Origin: Prochlorococcus sp. AG-363-N16
GTDB taxonomy: Bacteria > Cyanobacteriota > Cyanobacteriia > PCC-6307 > Cyanobiaceae
Reading direction: 5' to 3'
Length of the DNA stretch: 64,000 bases
NCBI GenBank assembly: GCA_003280135.1
Contig: QCFW01000006.1
Span: 39,433 to 103,432, forward strand
Shown here: positions 17,177-26,369 of the stretch, in pieces
Numbering within the stretch: position 1 is the stretch's first letter
How the letters are laid out: every line of letters begins with the position of its first letter
Notes under the pieces: model-generated
Database searches by the model: none
What the model was told of the DNA's origin: nothing
What the model saw: only the letters and a program-made list of their open reading frames with translations
Position numbers and translations under genes: made by a program

Positions 17177-17182
17177 TATAAT
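17177..17182 (+). promoter_or_regulatory. Candidate -10 of bioY-lspA operon
   Basis: Perfect TATAAT in the spacer between sipA and bioY, about 66 bases before the bioY ATG at 17249. The bioY start itself has a strong ribosome binding site, AAGGAG at 17239-17244, stronger than most in this window. Confidence 0.5.
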
Positions 17183-17248
17183 GTCCTCAATCAAAGCCCT
17201 AATGACATTTTCAAGAAAAAACATGTTTAACTAAATTTAAGGAGATAA

Positions 17249-17830
17249 ATGGGTAACCTTCTGAATCAGATACTGGCATTAGCTTCTTCCTTTACTGGGT
17301 TAATGATTTTAATCATTGGAGCTTTCCTGCCTACTGCAATATTGTTTCCTGGCAATGACCTAACAATAAGAATTATAGATCTGCCAATAACATGGCAAGT
17401 ATCAAGTGTAATTTTGTGTGCATTGATATTTGAGCAAGCAACTGCTTTAATTGCAATTATAGCTTATTTAACTATTGGATTATTTTACTTACCAGTTTTT
17501 CATGGTGGTGGCAGTATAGGTTATATTTCAGCACCTGCCTTCGGATACCTAATAGGTTTCATACCAGCATCATTAATAATAAGTACTTTAAAAGAAAGAA
17601 AGAAAGGGAACAAGTTAATAACATTAATATCTATTGCTATTATAGGTGTTATTATTATTCATATAGTTGGAATTATAAATTTAATTGTTTTATCAGTTTT
17701 TAATAAAGTTGGCACAGATATATTTACATTGATCTATAGTTTCACCTTATCGCCTATTGTTCTTCAGATAATGGTCTGTCCAAGCATAGCAATATTAGCA
17801 AAGTTTTCTAATAAAATATTAATTCAATGA
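17249..17830 (+). CDS. bioY: BioY family biotin transporter
   Basis: Membrane substrate-binding component for biotin uptake. The 193 residues form about five to six membrane helices; LPVFHGGGSIGYISAPAFGYLIGF near residues 78-101 resembles the conserved BioY glycine-rich segment. No ECF ATPase or BioN is nearby, and solitary BioY proteins are known to transport on their own or borrow a shared ECF module. The stop overlaps the lspA start by four bases (ATGA), so the two are translationally coupled. The strong RBS supports the chosen start. Confidence 0.85.
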   Translation: MGNLLNQILALASSFTGLMILIIGAFLPTAILFPGNDLTIRIIDLPITWQVSSVILCALIFEQATALIAIIAYLTIGLFYLPVFHGGGSIGYISAPAFGYLIGFIPASLIISTLKERKKGNKLITLISIAIIGVIIIHIVGIINLIVLSVFNKVGTDIFTLIYSFTLSPIVLQIMVCPSIAILAKFSNKILIQ

Positions 17831-18345
17831 TATATAAGAGAAATAAAAAAAGAATAGAATTTTTTATTTTGGCTATATCTATTGTAGTATTAGATCAAAC
17901 ATCAAAGATTCTACTTACTAAAATATTAAATCAAGGTTATATACTTGAAATATTACCTAGTTTTTTAAATTTTTCACTCGTTTATAACTATGGAGCAGCA
18001 TTTAGTATACTTAGTAATCAGTCAATTTTACTTAAATTTATAAGTCTTTTCGCTTCTATATTATTAATATTAATATTATTTTTAAAACCTATTAAGAATA
18101 ATTACCAATACCTAAGTCTATCATCTCTAATAGGAGGAACTATTGGTAATGGAATAGATAGATGGACATATGGTTATGTAATTGACTTTATAGATTTACA
18201 ATTTATAGATTTTCCTATCTTTAATATAGCAGATATAGCTATCAACATAGGTGTTATACTATATTTAATTCACTTAGCACTTAAAAAGTATAAAAAGAAC
18301 CATAGATCTAATACTATTTCTTACCAAGAAACTAAAAATAAATAA
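17827..18345 (+). CDS. lspA: Lipoprotein signal peptidase (signal peptidase II)
   Basis: Cleaves the signal peptide of lipid-modified prolipoproteins in the inner membrane. The 172 residues carry four membrane helices and the family motifs VLDQTSK (D23), NYGAAFS, GNGIDRW (catalytic D111) and FNIADIAI (catalytic D136). A short Lys/Asn-rich tail follows the last helix. It is coupled to bioY by a four-base overlap and followed two bases later by a GTPase gene, so the three are one transcription unit. Confidence 0.96.
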   Translation: MIYKRNKKRIEFFILAISIVVLDQTSKILLTKILNQGYILEILPSFLNFSLVYNYGAAFSILSNQSILLKFISLFASILLILILFLKPIKNNYQYLSLSSLIGGTIGNGIDRWTYGYVIDFIDLQFIDFPIFNIADIAINIGVILYLIHLALKKYKKNHRSNTISYQETKNK

Positions 18346-18347
18346 TC

Positions 18348-19892
18348 ATGACAATACCCAACTCTAAAAGTCTTTACAAAATTTCAATAATCTTTTTTTT
18401 GATATTAATAATATCAGGTCTGATATCAGCTTTTATAAGGCTTATTAGTATTGAGGCCATATTAATTTTTATAGTGATTATAGTTATTACAATTAGATCA
18501 AAAAATATTAAATGGATTAAGAAACTTATTTATAAATCGTTAGAAGTAGGGTCTTATTATAAACACAGAAAATCTCCCCCAAATAATCCAAAAGTTGCAG
18601 CAAAAGAAAGCCTCAAAAGTATAAGCTACTTAATATCAAAGATTCAAAATGATGTTTCCTATAAAGCGTTAAAAATACAAAAGAAAAGGATCGAGGACGA
18701 ATTGCTTAGAGGTGATTTTATTATAGCAATATTTGGTCCTGGATCAACAGGGAAGACCTCACTTGTGCGTTCCTTGCTAAAGGAAGTTGTAGGCAATGTC
18801 TCTCCACTTATAGGAGCTACAGATAGTAGTACTATTTATAGAATGCGCCTTAAAGGAATAGAACGAGTTATTCAGATAATAGATACACCTGGTTTATTTG
18901 AGAGCGGAGATATAGGAAAGCTTAGAAAAAAGGATTCGCTATACAGAGCAACTAAAGCTGATCTAATAATTGTTGTTATAGATAATGATTTAAGAGCATT
19001 AGAAATGGATTTAATTATCAGCCTTTCTGAAGGAGGAAAAAGAATGTTAATTGTGCTGAATAAGTGTGATCTTCGGGGTGAAAAAGAAGTGAATCAATTA
19101 ATTTCAATAATTAGGACTAAAACTCAAGGTTACGTTAAGCCCGAGGATGTCATAGAAGCAACTTCTTCCCCACAATCTATACCTAGGCCAGGATCAGCTC
19201 CGTTTCAACCATATCCAGAAATAGATAGACTTATAAGAAGGATTGCAAAGGTATTACATGAGGAAGGAGAAGAACTTATTGCAGATAATATTTTAATTCA
19301 ATGCCGAAACCTAGGTCTTTCAGGAAGAAGATTGCTAAATAAACAGAGAAAAGATAAAGCTGTTAAATGTATTGACCGCTATTCGTGGATAAGTAGTGGA
19401 GTAATAATGATTACACCACTGCCAGGGATAGATTTCTTAGGTACAGCAGCTGTAAATGCTCAAATGGTCGTTGATATAGCTAATATTTACGGTGTTGACA
19501 TAAATATGTCAAGAGCAAAAGAACTTGCATTATCAGTAGCAAAAACATTAGCTGGTTTAGGAATAGTCAAAAGTGGCTTATCTTTCATAAGTAATGCTTT
19601 AAGTATTAATTTACCCACATTACTTGTTGGCAAATTTTTTCAAGCAATTTCAACTGCATGGCTAACAAAAGTTGCTGGTGAAAGTTTTATAACATTCTTC
19701 AGTCAGGATCAAGATTGGGGTGATGGCGGAATTCAAGAAGTAGTCCAACATCATTTCAAGCTAAATTCACGTGATTCAAGTCTCAAAAGATTTATAGAAA
19801 TTGCATTAGAGAAAGTAGTTGAGCCGCAAAATATTAGAGAAAAGATTCAATTACCACCACACCAAAAGCTTCAGGAGGAGGAGGAAGAATAG
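18348..19892 (+). CDS. Membrane-associated GTPase with DUF697 domain
   Basis: A 514-residue protein with two hydrophobic segments at the N-terminus (about 12-50), a TRAFAC GTPase domain with P-loop GPGSTGKTSL (130-139), DTPGLFE (G3) and NKCDL (G4), and a C-terminal DUF697 region (SSGVIMITPLPGIDFLGTAAVNAQMV onward). This is the cyanobacterial/chloroplast-like form of the YcjF/DUF697 group. Its exact job is unknown; membrane remodelling or Era-like functions have been suggested for relatives. It has a paralogue without the GTPase domain at 49419-50774. It ends 59 bases inside a small antisense ORF. Confidence 0.87.
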   Translation: MTIPNSKSLYKISIIFFLILIISGLISAFIRLISIEAILIFIVIIVITIRSKNIKWIKKLIYKSLEVGSYYKHRKSPPNNPKVAAKESLKSISYLISKIQNDVSYKALKIQKKRIEDELLRGDFIIAIFGPGSTGKTSLVRSLLKEVVGNVSPLIGATDSSTIYRMRLKGIERVIQIIDTPGLFESGDIGKLRKKDSLYRATKADLIIVVIDNDLRALEMDLIISLSEGGKRMLIVLNKCDLRGEKEVNQLISIIRTKTQGYVKPEDVIEATSSPQSIPRPGSAPFQPYPEIDRLIRRIAKVLHEEGEELIADNILIQCRNLGLSGRRLLNKQRKDKAVKCIDRYSWISSGVIMITPLPGIDFLGTAAVNAQMVVDIANIYGVDINMSRAKELALSVAKTLAGLGIVKSGLSFISNALSINLPTLLVGKFFQAISTAWLTKVAGESFITFFSQDQDWGDGGIQEVVQHHFKLNSRDSSLKRFIEIALEKVVEPQNIREKIQLPPHQKLQEEEEE

Positions 19893-19998
19893 GCCCTCTT
19901 GAATCAAGAACAAATGTCAGTCCTAAATAGATTACTGCTATAAGAACTGAAAAGATAGATGCGATGATTGCAATAATTTTTTTATTATCAAAATTCAT
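19834..19998 (-). CDS. Small single-span membrane protein, 54 residues
   Basis: Starting at ATG 19996-19998 the product is MNFDNKKIIAIIASIFSVLI followed by AVIYLGLTFVLDSRGPILPP and PPEAF, ending a few residues later. It has one clear transmembrane helix (residues about 8-31) after a basic start and a Pro-rich tail, like small photosynthetic or NDH-1 subunits. The last 59 bases lie antisense to the GTPase gene end, but the helix and the proline motif lie mostly outside it, so a shadow frame is unlikely. The family is not recognised. Confidence 0.62.
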   Translation of the reverse strand: MNFDNKKIIAIIASIFSVLIAVIYLGLTFVLDSRGPILPPPPEAFGVVVIESFL

Positions 19999-20020
19999 TA
20001 TTAGTTAAATTAATATTTTA

Positions 20021-21388
20021 TTATTTTAATGAATGATTAACAATATCAACCAAATGGTCTAGATGAGCTAGTGTAGTATGAGGGTTGCCAAAGACAGCTT
20101 TTAAGAAAAATCTGTCTTTATAAAAAGGAGATGAAAGCATAAATTTATTTTTTAATAAAATTTCTCTCGTGTTGATTGACCAGTTAAAAGAATCTTCTTT
20201 ACTAAGTTCTTTAGGTCTAAAAGATAAAAGATGCAATGGTCCATTAATTAAGTTCAATCTATCTAATTTCAGTCCTTCTAGAAAGTAATTTTTTCTAGTA
20301 AGGGAATTATCTAGAATCCTAGAAATACCATCAATGCCTAGTTGACGTAATCCTAACCAAAGTTTAAGTATTTCCGCTGATCTAGAACCTTGTAATCCAA
20401 GTTCACCTCGTTGATAGTCATCTTCATTTGACTGTTCTAGATAAGGAAAACCTGTCGAAAAACATTCATATAAGTCTCTTGTATTAGATACAAGAAGTAA
20501 AGAAGAAGTTTTGGCTATTCCTAAAATCTTCTGGGGATTAATTGTTATTGAATTAGAACGAGAGATCCCATTTAGAAGATAATTTGTTGAATCAGATAAA
20601 GCATAGACACCACCTATTGAAGCATCAACATGAAACCAAATATTATTAGCCAAGCAAAGATCTGCTATTTCTGATAAAGGGTCAATTGCACCACTGACAG
20701 TCGTGCCAGCTGTCGCAACAATAGCAATGCACCTGAGATTCTTTATTTGTATGGAAATTAGTGCATTTTTAATATCATCAATTAATAGTTGGCCGTTATC
20801 ATTAGTTTCAACGTGATAAAGAGATGTTTCTGGTATTCCCATAATTTTTAATGCTCGAGATATAGAGACATGTGCATCAGAACTAGCAATAATTGCAATA
20901 TCTTTTTCATATAAGCATTCAGATTTAAACCTCGCCAAAACCAATGCCATAAGATTGCTAATACTGCCTCCACTTGCTGCAACCCCCCCCGAGAATTCAG
21001 ACATTCCCAATTGAGAAGCAAACCATTTACATATATTTTTTTCTAAACTTGACAAAGATGGCGAAAGTTCTTTTGCCAACAAATTATTATTAAGGCCAGC
21101 AGCTATTAGATCCCCAACAATAGAAGAAGTTAAAGGTGGAGGATCTAAATGAGCTAATGCACCAGGTGACGAAGGCTGGAAAGAACCATCAATTATTTCT
21201 TTAAGTTCTTCAAATAAAGTTTCTTTTGAAATTCCATTTAATGATAGGGAGAATTCTGATTTATTAAAATAACTTGGTGAAGGGTTAGCCTTATCTGCTT
21301 TTGCAAGCCAATCACAAAGGATACTTGAGGCTTCATCCAATAGAGACCGTAGATTTGAATCTAAATTGCTTGGAGATGCAAATAGATC
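20021..21388 (-). CDS. Pyridoxal-phosphate-dependent decarboxylase, group II
   Basis: A fold-type I amino acid decarboxylase. Visible: the helix GGVAASGGSISNLMALVLAR (PLP phosphate), IVATAGTTVSGAIDPL, WFHVDASIGG (PLP-ring Asp) and NPQKILG, where the lysine forms the Schiff base (most relatives have DPHK). Relatives decarboxylate diaminobutyrate, glutamate, tyrosine or other amino acids; the substrate is not predictable here. ATG 21388 is chosen; a TTG at 21427 in frame would add 13 residues. It is divergent from tadA with about 110 bases between the chosen starts. Confidence 0.85.
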   Translation of the reverse strand, partial: DLFASPSNLDSNLRSLLDEASSILCDWLAKADKANPSPSYFNKSEFSLSLNGISKETLFEELKEIIDGSFQPSSPGALAHLDPPPLTSSIVGDLIAAGLNNNLLAKELSPSLSSLEKNICKWFASQLGMSEFSGGVAASGGSISNLMALVLARFKSECLYEKDIAIIASSDAHVSISRALKIMGIPETSLYHVETNDNGQLLIDDIKNALISIQIKNLRCIAIVATAGTTVSGAIDPLSEIADLCLANNIWFHVDASIGGVYALSDSTNYLLNGISRSNSITINPQKILGIAKTSSLLLVSNTRDLYECFSTGFPYLEQSNEDDYQRGELGLQGSRSAEILKLWLGLRQLGIDGISRILDNSLTRKNYFLEGLKLDRLNLINGPLHLLSFRPKELSKEDSFNWSINTREILLKNKFMLSSPFYKDRFFLKAVFGNPHTTLAHLDHLVDIVNHSLK

Positions 21389-21499
21389 CATAGAAGGGTC
21401 TTGATTAATATCCTTAATATCAATCAAGACTTAACTTTGTAAAAGGTTTATTTTCCATCTTCAAAGTTTTTTGAATCAATGATTAGTTAAATTCTAATT

Positions 21500-22000
21500 A
21501 TGCAATCAATCAAAACAGCCCCACTAAGTAAAAAAACAATAGAAAGTTGGATGGAAAAACTTATTAAGCGTGCAAATGAAGTTGGAGAACAAGGCGAAGT
21601 TCCAGTCGCAGCAGTAATTATTGATTTTAATGGTCATTGCATTGGTCATGGAAGGAACACAAGAAATAAATCTTTTAATCCTCTCGGTCATGCAGAAATA
21701 ATCGCGCTTCGTCAAGCTTCCTGGATTAAAAAAGATTGGCGTTTTAACGATTGCACGTTAATAGTCACTCTTGAACCATGTCAAATGTGTGCAGGAGCAA
21801 TTGTCCAAGCAAGAATGGGTAAGGTTATTTTTGGGGCAAATGATTTTAAAAGAGGAGGTTTAGGAGGAAGTATTGATTTATCAACTCATAAGAGTGCTCA
21901 TCACAAAATGATTGTAGAAAAAGGAATATTAGAGAACAAAATTAAGGATCAAATTGAATTATGGTTTAAAAAGAAACGTTCTAAAAGAATTACAACTTAA
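21500..22000 (+). CDS. tadA: tRNA-specific adenosine deaminase
   Basis: Converts adenosine 34 to inosine in tRNA-Arg(ACG), letting one tRNA read CGN codons. The 166-residue protein has the cytidine-deaminase zinc site: H64-A-E66 in HAEIIAL, with E66 as proton shuttle, and PCQMC with C94 and C97. The segment ARMGKVIFGANDFKRGGLGGS is typical of TadA. It overlaps the convergent aminotransferase gene by 11 bases at the stop codons. Confidence 0.96.
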   Translation: MQSIKTAPLSKKTIESWMEKLIKRANEVGEQGEVPVAAVIIDFNGHCIGHGRNTRNKSFNPLGHAEIIALRQASWIKKDWRFNDCTLIVTLEPCQMCAGAIVQARMGKVIFGANDFKRGGLGGSIDLSTHKSAHHKMIVEKGILENKIKDQIELWFKKKRSKRITT

Positions 22001-23156
22001 ATTTAGATAGATCTGTTTTAAAGACATCAAGAATTTTCTCTACATTTTCGATCCTTGAGTTATAACCCATCAAACCGATTCTCCAAACCTTACCTCCTAA
22101 AGTCCCTAGTCCTCCTCCTATCTCAATACCATGATGATTTAATAAATGACTCGCAAATGCTTTTGAATCAATGCCATCAGGTATTTGAACAGTAGTTAAA
22201 GTAGCTAATCTAATTTCAGGCTTTACATGCATCTTCATACCTAGTTCTTCTAATCCTTGCCATAAGATTTCTGCATTAGATCTATGTCTATCCCAAGAAG
22301 CCTCTAAGCCCTCCTCTAATAATAATCTTAATGCTTCTCTAATTCCAAAATTCATATTAACTGGAGCAGTGTGATGATAAACACGATCACTTCCCCAATA
22401 TTTATTTAATAAAGAAACATCTAGATACCAATTTGGAACCTTGTCCTTTCTATTTAATAACTTTTCTTCTGCTCTTATGTTCATTGTAAAGGGGCCTAAT
22501 CCAGGTGGGCAACTTAGGCCCTTCTGACTGCAACTGTAGGCTAAATCAATTTTCCAGTCATCTATATATAAAGGAACACCACCTAGAGAAGTTACGGTGT
22601 CTACAATCAAAAGACAATTATATTGTCTGCAAAGTTCTCCAATACCTTCCATTGGCTGGCAAACGCCTGTTGATGTTTCTGCATGAACAAGAGCTAATAC
22701 ATCAGGTTTATATTTTTTTAAACCATTTTCCAATTCTTCGAGAGAAAAAGCTTCTCCCCATTGTTTTTCAATAGTATGAACTTCTGCTTTATATCTACTA
22801 GCCATATCTGACAATCTATTCCCAAAATATCCCTTGATTGCAACCAATACCTTATCTCCAGGTTCAACAATATTGGCAATAGTTGCTTCCATGGCTGCAC
22901 TACCAGTGCCACTCATTGGAAGCGTCAATCGGTTATTTGTTTGCCAGGTATATCTCAGTAGATCCTGCACTTCAGCCATCAGTTTGATATAAAAAGGATC
23001 TAAATGACCTACAGGTTGCAAAGCCAAGGCCTTAAGAACATTGGGATGAGAATTAGAAGGTCCAGGACCTAATAAAAGTCTTTCTGGAACGCTTATGGGA
23101 GAACAAGCGATACCAAGATTTTTATCAATAGAAGAGATTGCTTGTGAAGTCGACAA
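21990..23156 (-). CDS. Alanine-glyoxylate / serine-pyruvate aminotransferase (class V)
   Basis: A 388-residue PLP enzyme that probably turns glyoxylate from photorespiration into glycine. The start LLLGPGPSNSHPNVL, the SGTGSAAMEA phosphate-binding segment, VDTVTSLGG with the PLP-ring Asp (D186), and SCSQKGLSCPPGL with Schiff-base K212 fit the AGXT/serine-glyoxylate family. The amino donor (Ala or Ser) cannot be told from sequence. It ends interlocked with tadA and is divergent from glnA, with a 233-base spacer that carries the glnA promoter. Confidence 0.92.
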   Translation of the reverse strand: MSTSQAISSIDKNLGIACSPISVPERLLLGPGPSNSHPNVLKALALQPVGHLDPFYIKLMAEVQDLLRYTWQTNNRLTLPMSGTGSAAMEATIANIVEPGDKVLVAIKGYFGNRLSDMASRYKAEVHTIEKQWGEAFSLEELENGLKKYKPDVLALVHAETSTGVCQPMEGIGELCRQYNCLLIVDTVTSLGGVPLYIDDWKIDLAYSCSQKGLSCPPGLGPFTMNIRAEEKLLNRKDKVPNWYLDVSLLNKYWGSDRVYHHTAPVNMNFGIREALRLLLEEGLEASWDRHRSNAEILWQGLEELGMKMHVKPEIRLATLTTVQIPDGIDSKAFASHLLNHHGIEIGGGLGTLGGKVWRIGLMGYNSRIENVEKILDVFKTDLSKFKL

Positions 23157-23325
23157 GACCCTAAAAAAGCTTATTTATAAATGAGCCTAAACACCTAAAG
23201 GCAACGTCGTGAAATTTCAGTTAGGTATTGCAACGGGTAATTACTTTTTTTTGACGTATTTTTTTTGATTTAGAACCTAAAAATCTTGAATACATAAGAC
23301 TTCTGAAGCAAATTCCTCAAAAAAG

Positions 23326-23339
23326 GTACTATTTGATAC
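23326..23339 (+). promoter_or_regulatory. NtcA binding site upstream of glnA
   Basis: GTA-CTATTTGA-TAC matches the GTA-N8-TAC consensus of NtcA, the global nitrogen activator of cyanobacteria. It lies 50-64 bases before the glnA ATG and 22 bases before a TAACTT -10 element (23362-23367), the spacing expected when NtcA replaces the -35 (class II activation). Confidence 0.85.
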
Positions 23340-23361
23340 AAAACTAGTTTCAAACGCTCAC

Positions 23362-23367
23362 TAACTT
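23362..23367 (+). promoter_or_regulatory. -10 of glnA (NtcA-dependent promoter)
   Basis: TAACTT placed 22 bases after the NtcA site; transcription would begin near 23374, giving a leader of about 16 bases before the ATG at 23390. Confidence 0.65.
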
Positions 23368-23389
23368 TAAAGCAGGTTAAAAAAAGACC

Positions 23390-24811
23390 ATGACTAAGAC
23401 CCCAAAAGAAATCCTGAATCAAATCAAAGACGAAGGAATTGAGTTGATAGACCTAAAATTTACTGACATTCATGGTAAATGGCAGCATCTAACTGTTACA
23501 TCAGACATGATTGAGGAGAGTTCCTTTAAGGAAGGACTAGCTTTTGATGGATCATCAATTCGTGGTTGGAAAGCAATAAATGAATCTGACATGTCAATGG
23601 TTCCAGATGCTTCTACTGCTTGGATAGACCCTTTTTATAAGCACAAAACATTGAGCATGATATGTTCAATTCAAGAGCCAAGAAGTGGCGAACCTTACTC
23701 AAGATGTCCAAGAGCATTAGCTCAAAAAGCCTTGAGATATCTTGAAAGTACAGGTTTAGCCGACAGTGCATTCTTTGGACCAGAACCTGAATTCTTTATC
23801 TTTGATGATGTTAGGTACACTTCAAGTGAAGGTACTTCCTTTTACAGTGTTGATACAATAGAAGCACCATGGAATACAGGAAGAACTGAAGAAGGTGGAA
23901 ACTTAGCTTATAAAATTCAATATAAAGAAGGTTATTTCCCAGTATCGCCAAACGACACTGCTCAAGATCTCAGATCAGAGATGTTGCTTTTAATGGGTCA
24001 ATTAGGGATACCGATTGAAAAACATCACCATGAAGTTGCAGGACCTGGCCAACACGAATTAGGCATGAAATTCGCATCACTTATTAGTGCAGCAGATAAT
24101 GTAATGACCTACAAATATATAGTCCGTAATGTTGCTAAAAAGTATGGTAAAACCGCAACATTTATGCCTAAACCTGTTTGGAATGACAATGGAACAGGTA
24201 TGCATGTCCATCAAAGCTTATGGAAAGGTGGACAACCACTATTCTTTGGTGAAGGGTCTTATGCAAATTTATCTCAAACTGCAAAGTGGTATATAGGAGG
24301 AATACTTAAGCACGCCCCTTCATTCCTTGCATTTACTAATCCAACAACTAATAGTTATAAAAGATTAGTACCTGGTTTTGAAGCCCCAGTAAATCTTGTT
24401 TATTCTCAAGGCAACAGATCAGCTGCAGTTCGTATTCCTCTTACAGGTCCAAGTCCAAAAGCAAAAAGATTAGAGTTTAGATCAGGTGATGCTCTTGCAA
24501 ATCCATACTTAGCGTTCTCCGCGATGATGATGGCAGGTATTGATGGAATTAAAAATCAAATAGATCCTGGCGATGGTGTAGATGTGGATTTATTTGAACT
24601 TCCTAGTGCACAATTAGAAAAAATTGCAACTGTTCCGTCCTCACTAAATGATGCATTAAATGCATTAAAGAATGACAACGAGTATCTAACAGCTGGCGAT
24701 GTCTTTGATAAGGATTTTATCAACAACTTTATAGATATGAAGTATGAAGAGGTTCAGCAATTAAGACAAAGACCGCATCCTCATGAATTTTTCATGTATT
24801 ACGATGCATAA
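23390..24811 (+). CDS. glnA: Glutamine synthetase type I
   Basis: Makes glutamine from glutamate, ammonium and ATP, the entry point of nitrogen. The 473-residue protein is a full GSI subunit. Visible: the N-terminal beta-grasp [38 protein letters not shown] (metal ligands), [17 protein letters not shown], the flexible-loop NRSAAVRIP, and [23 protein letters not shown]. The tail ends [11 protein letters not shown] as usual. Control is by NtcA at the promoter (site at 23326); no inactivating-factor gene (gif) is present in the window. It stands as a single-gene unit. Confidence 0.99.
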   Translation: MTKTPKEILNQIKDEGIELIDLKFTDIHGKWQHLTVTSDMIEESSFKEGLAFDGSSIRGWKAINESDMSMVPDASTAWIDPFYKHKTLSMICSIQEPRSGEPYSRCPRALAQKALRYLESTGLADSAFFGPEPEFFIFDDVRYTSSEGTSFYSVDTIEAPWNTGRTEEGGNLAYKIQYKEGYFPVSPNDTAQDLRSEMLLLMGQLGIPIEKHHHEVAGPGQHELGMKFASLISAADNVMTYKYIVRNVAKKYGKTATFMPKPVWNDNGTGMHVHQSLWKGGQPLFFGEGSYANLSQTAKWYIGGILKHAPSFLAFTNPTTNSYKRLVPGFEAPVNLVYSQGNRSAAVRIPLTGPSPKAKRLEFRSGDALANPYLAFSAMMMAGIDGIKNQIDPGDGVDVDLFELPSAQLEKIATVPSSLNDALNALKNDNEYLTAGDVFDKDFINNFIDMKYEEVQQLRQRPHPHEFFMYYDA

Positions 24812-24843
24812 GATGCACAATCTCATTTTGTCATTGTAAACAT

Positions 24844-25194
24844 ATGGCATTATGTATATTCGAAACAGTAAAGATAAAATTTATATTTAAGTTAATGTTG
24901 AGTACATTATTTCTAATAGTACTCAACATTAACCCTCTATTGCCAAAACCTAATAAAAATATCTTAAAAAAAAATTATCTCATAGAAAGATTCAATGAGT
25001 CATTAACAAGAATAGAAATTTATATGCTAAATGGGGAAAACAAAAAAGTTTGTAAGGAATCAATTAAAGTTCAAAAAATCATAAATGGTAACTTAAATCA
25101 ACTTCAGCTATTAGAACCTTATTACGATTGGGACGAGATTAACAAATTATTAAAGGAACTTCCCAAGCAATTATGCAAGACACATAGAGATTGA
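24844..25194 (+). CDS. Small hypothetical secreted protein
   Basis: No known family is recognised. The 116 residues have one hydrophobic N-terminal segment (IKFIFKLMLSTLFLIVLNIN), like a signal peptide or membrane anchor; the rest is soluble and basic with two cysteines near C70 and C112 (CKES and LCKTH). If the ATG at 24895 (MLSTLF) is the true start the signal would be shorter. The predicted place is the periplasm or thylakoid lumen, which is inference. It follows glnA on the same strand, 32 bases away. Confidence 0.6.
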   Translation: MALCIFETVKIKFIFKLMLSTLFLIVLNINPLLPKPNKNILKKNYLIERFNESLTRIEIYMLNGENKKVCKESIKVQKIINGNLNQLQLLEPYYDWDEINKLLKELPKQLCKTHRD

Positions 25195-25264
25195 TTAATG
25201 TTTAAGATCCATTAGCAAAAATAATTTTTAAACAAATTTTCCCTAAATGTAATAATATTTGCGC

Positions 25265-26332
25265 ATGAATCAAATACCGCTAACAAAGCTAGCTTATAAA
25301 ACACTACAGCAAGGTAAAAGTCTTGCTGGATTAGCTCATAAAGGTGTAAGCACTAAACTTATGGAGATTTTTTCTCCTGAATCGATTCCAAATACTGAAA
25401 ATGTAACTAGGGACTTATTAATTCAACTTAGAAATTCAATAGATGAACTAGAAAAAACTGATTGGCAAGAAGCAGTTGAAGGTCTCTACCCAAAGAGGCA
25501 ATTGTTTAAAGCTCCTTGGATAGAATGGTTTGCCAAATACCCTTTAATTTGGCTTGACATGCCTTCTACTTGGAAAAGAAGAAAGCGTAGAGACGTAAGA
25601 GATATTCCAAAGTCAATCAATAGAGAAAAATATCCTGACTACTACCTGCAAAACTTCCATCATCAAACAGATGGATACTTAAGTGATCATTCTGCAGAAA
25701 TTTACGATATGCAAGTTGAAATTTTATTCAATGGTACAGCAGATGCAATGAGAAGGAGAGTCTTATCTCCCTTACAAAAAGGAATAAGTAAATTCAAAGA
25801 CAAAGATACCTCGGAAATAAAAGTACTTGATGTGGCTACAGGAACGGGAAGAACATTAGAGCAAATTCGCACTGCATTTCCTTCCTTAGAATTGTTCGGC
25901 ATTGACCTTTCGAGCTCATATTTAAAGCAGGCGAGTAAATCACTTAATAACACTGATGGACAATTAGTACAGCTCATAAAAGGAAATGCAGAATGTATGC
26001 CTTTCTCTAATTCCTCTTTTCAGGCCATAACATGTGTATTCCTTTTCCATGAATTGCCAAAAGAAGCAAGGCAAAACGTAATTAATGATTGTTTTAGACT
26101 AATAGAACCAGGAGGCACATTAGTAATAGCTGATTCAATACAGTTCAGTGATTCCCCTCAGTTTGCAACAGTTATGGATAATTTTAGAAAGTTCTTTCAC
26201 GAGCCTTATTACCTAGACTATATAAAAGATGATATTGACTTGAGGTTAAAACATGCAGGTTTTACTGATATTGAAGGAAAATCACACTTTATGACTAGAG
26301 TTTGGAGTGCTTATAAGCCAAAAAACTATTGA
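25265..26332 (+). CDS. SAM-dependent methyltransferase (class I, UbiE-like fold)
   Basis: A 355-residue cyanobacterial methyltransferase. The Rossmann half carries motif I VLDVATGTGRTLEQI, LFGIDLSSSYLKQA (acidic end of the second strand), KGNAECMPFSNSSF and VIADSIQF. The first about 150 residues are a helical extension unlike plain UbiE, with WIEWFAKYPLIWLDMPSTWKRRKRRD. This architecture is common in cyanobacteria and algae, but I cannot name the substrate. ATG 25265 is used; a TTG two codons upstream is less likely. Confidence 0.75.
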   Translation: MNQIPLTKLAYKTLQQGKSLAGLAHKGVSTKLMEIFSPESIPNTENVTRDLLIQLRNSIDELEKTDWQEAVEGLYPKRQLFKAPWIEWFAKYPLIWLDMPSTWKRRKRRDVRDIPKSINREKYPDYYLQNFHHQTDGYLSDHSAEIYDMQVEILFNGTADAMRRRVLSPLQKGISKFKDKDTSEIKVLDVATGTGRTLEQIRTAFPSLELFGIDLSSSYLKQASKSLNNTDGQLVQLIKGNAECMPFSNSSFQAITCVFLFHELPKEARQNVINDCFRLIEPGGTLVIADSIQFSDSPQFATVMDNFRKFFHEPYYLDYIKDDIDLRLKHAGFTDIEGKSHFMTRVWSAYKPKNY

Positions 26333-26369
26333 CAAGCTAATTCTTGATATAACTTTTTAAATTAAAGTT

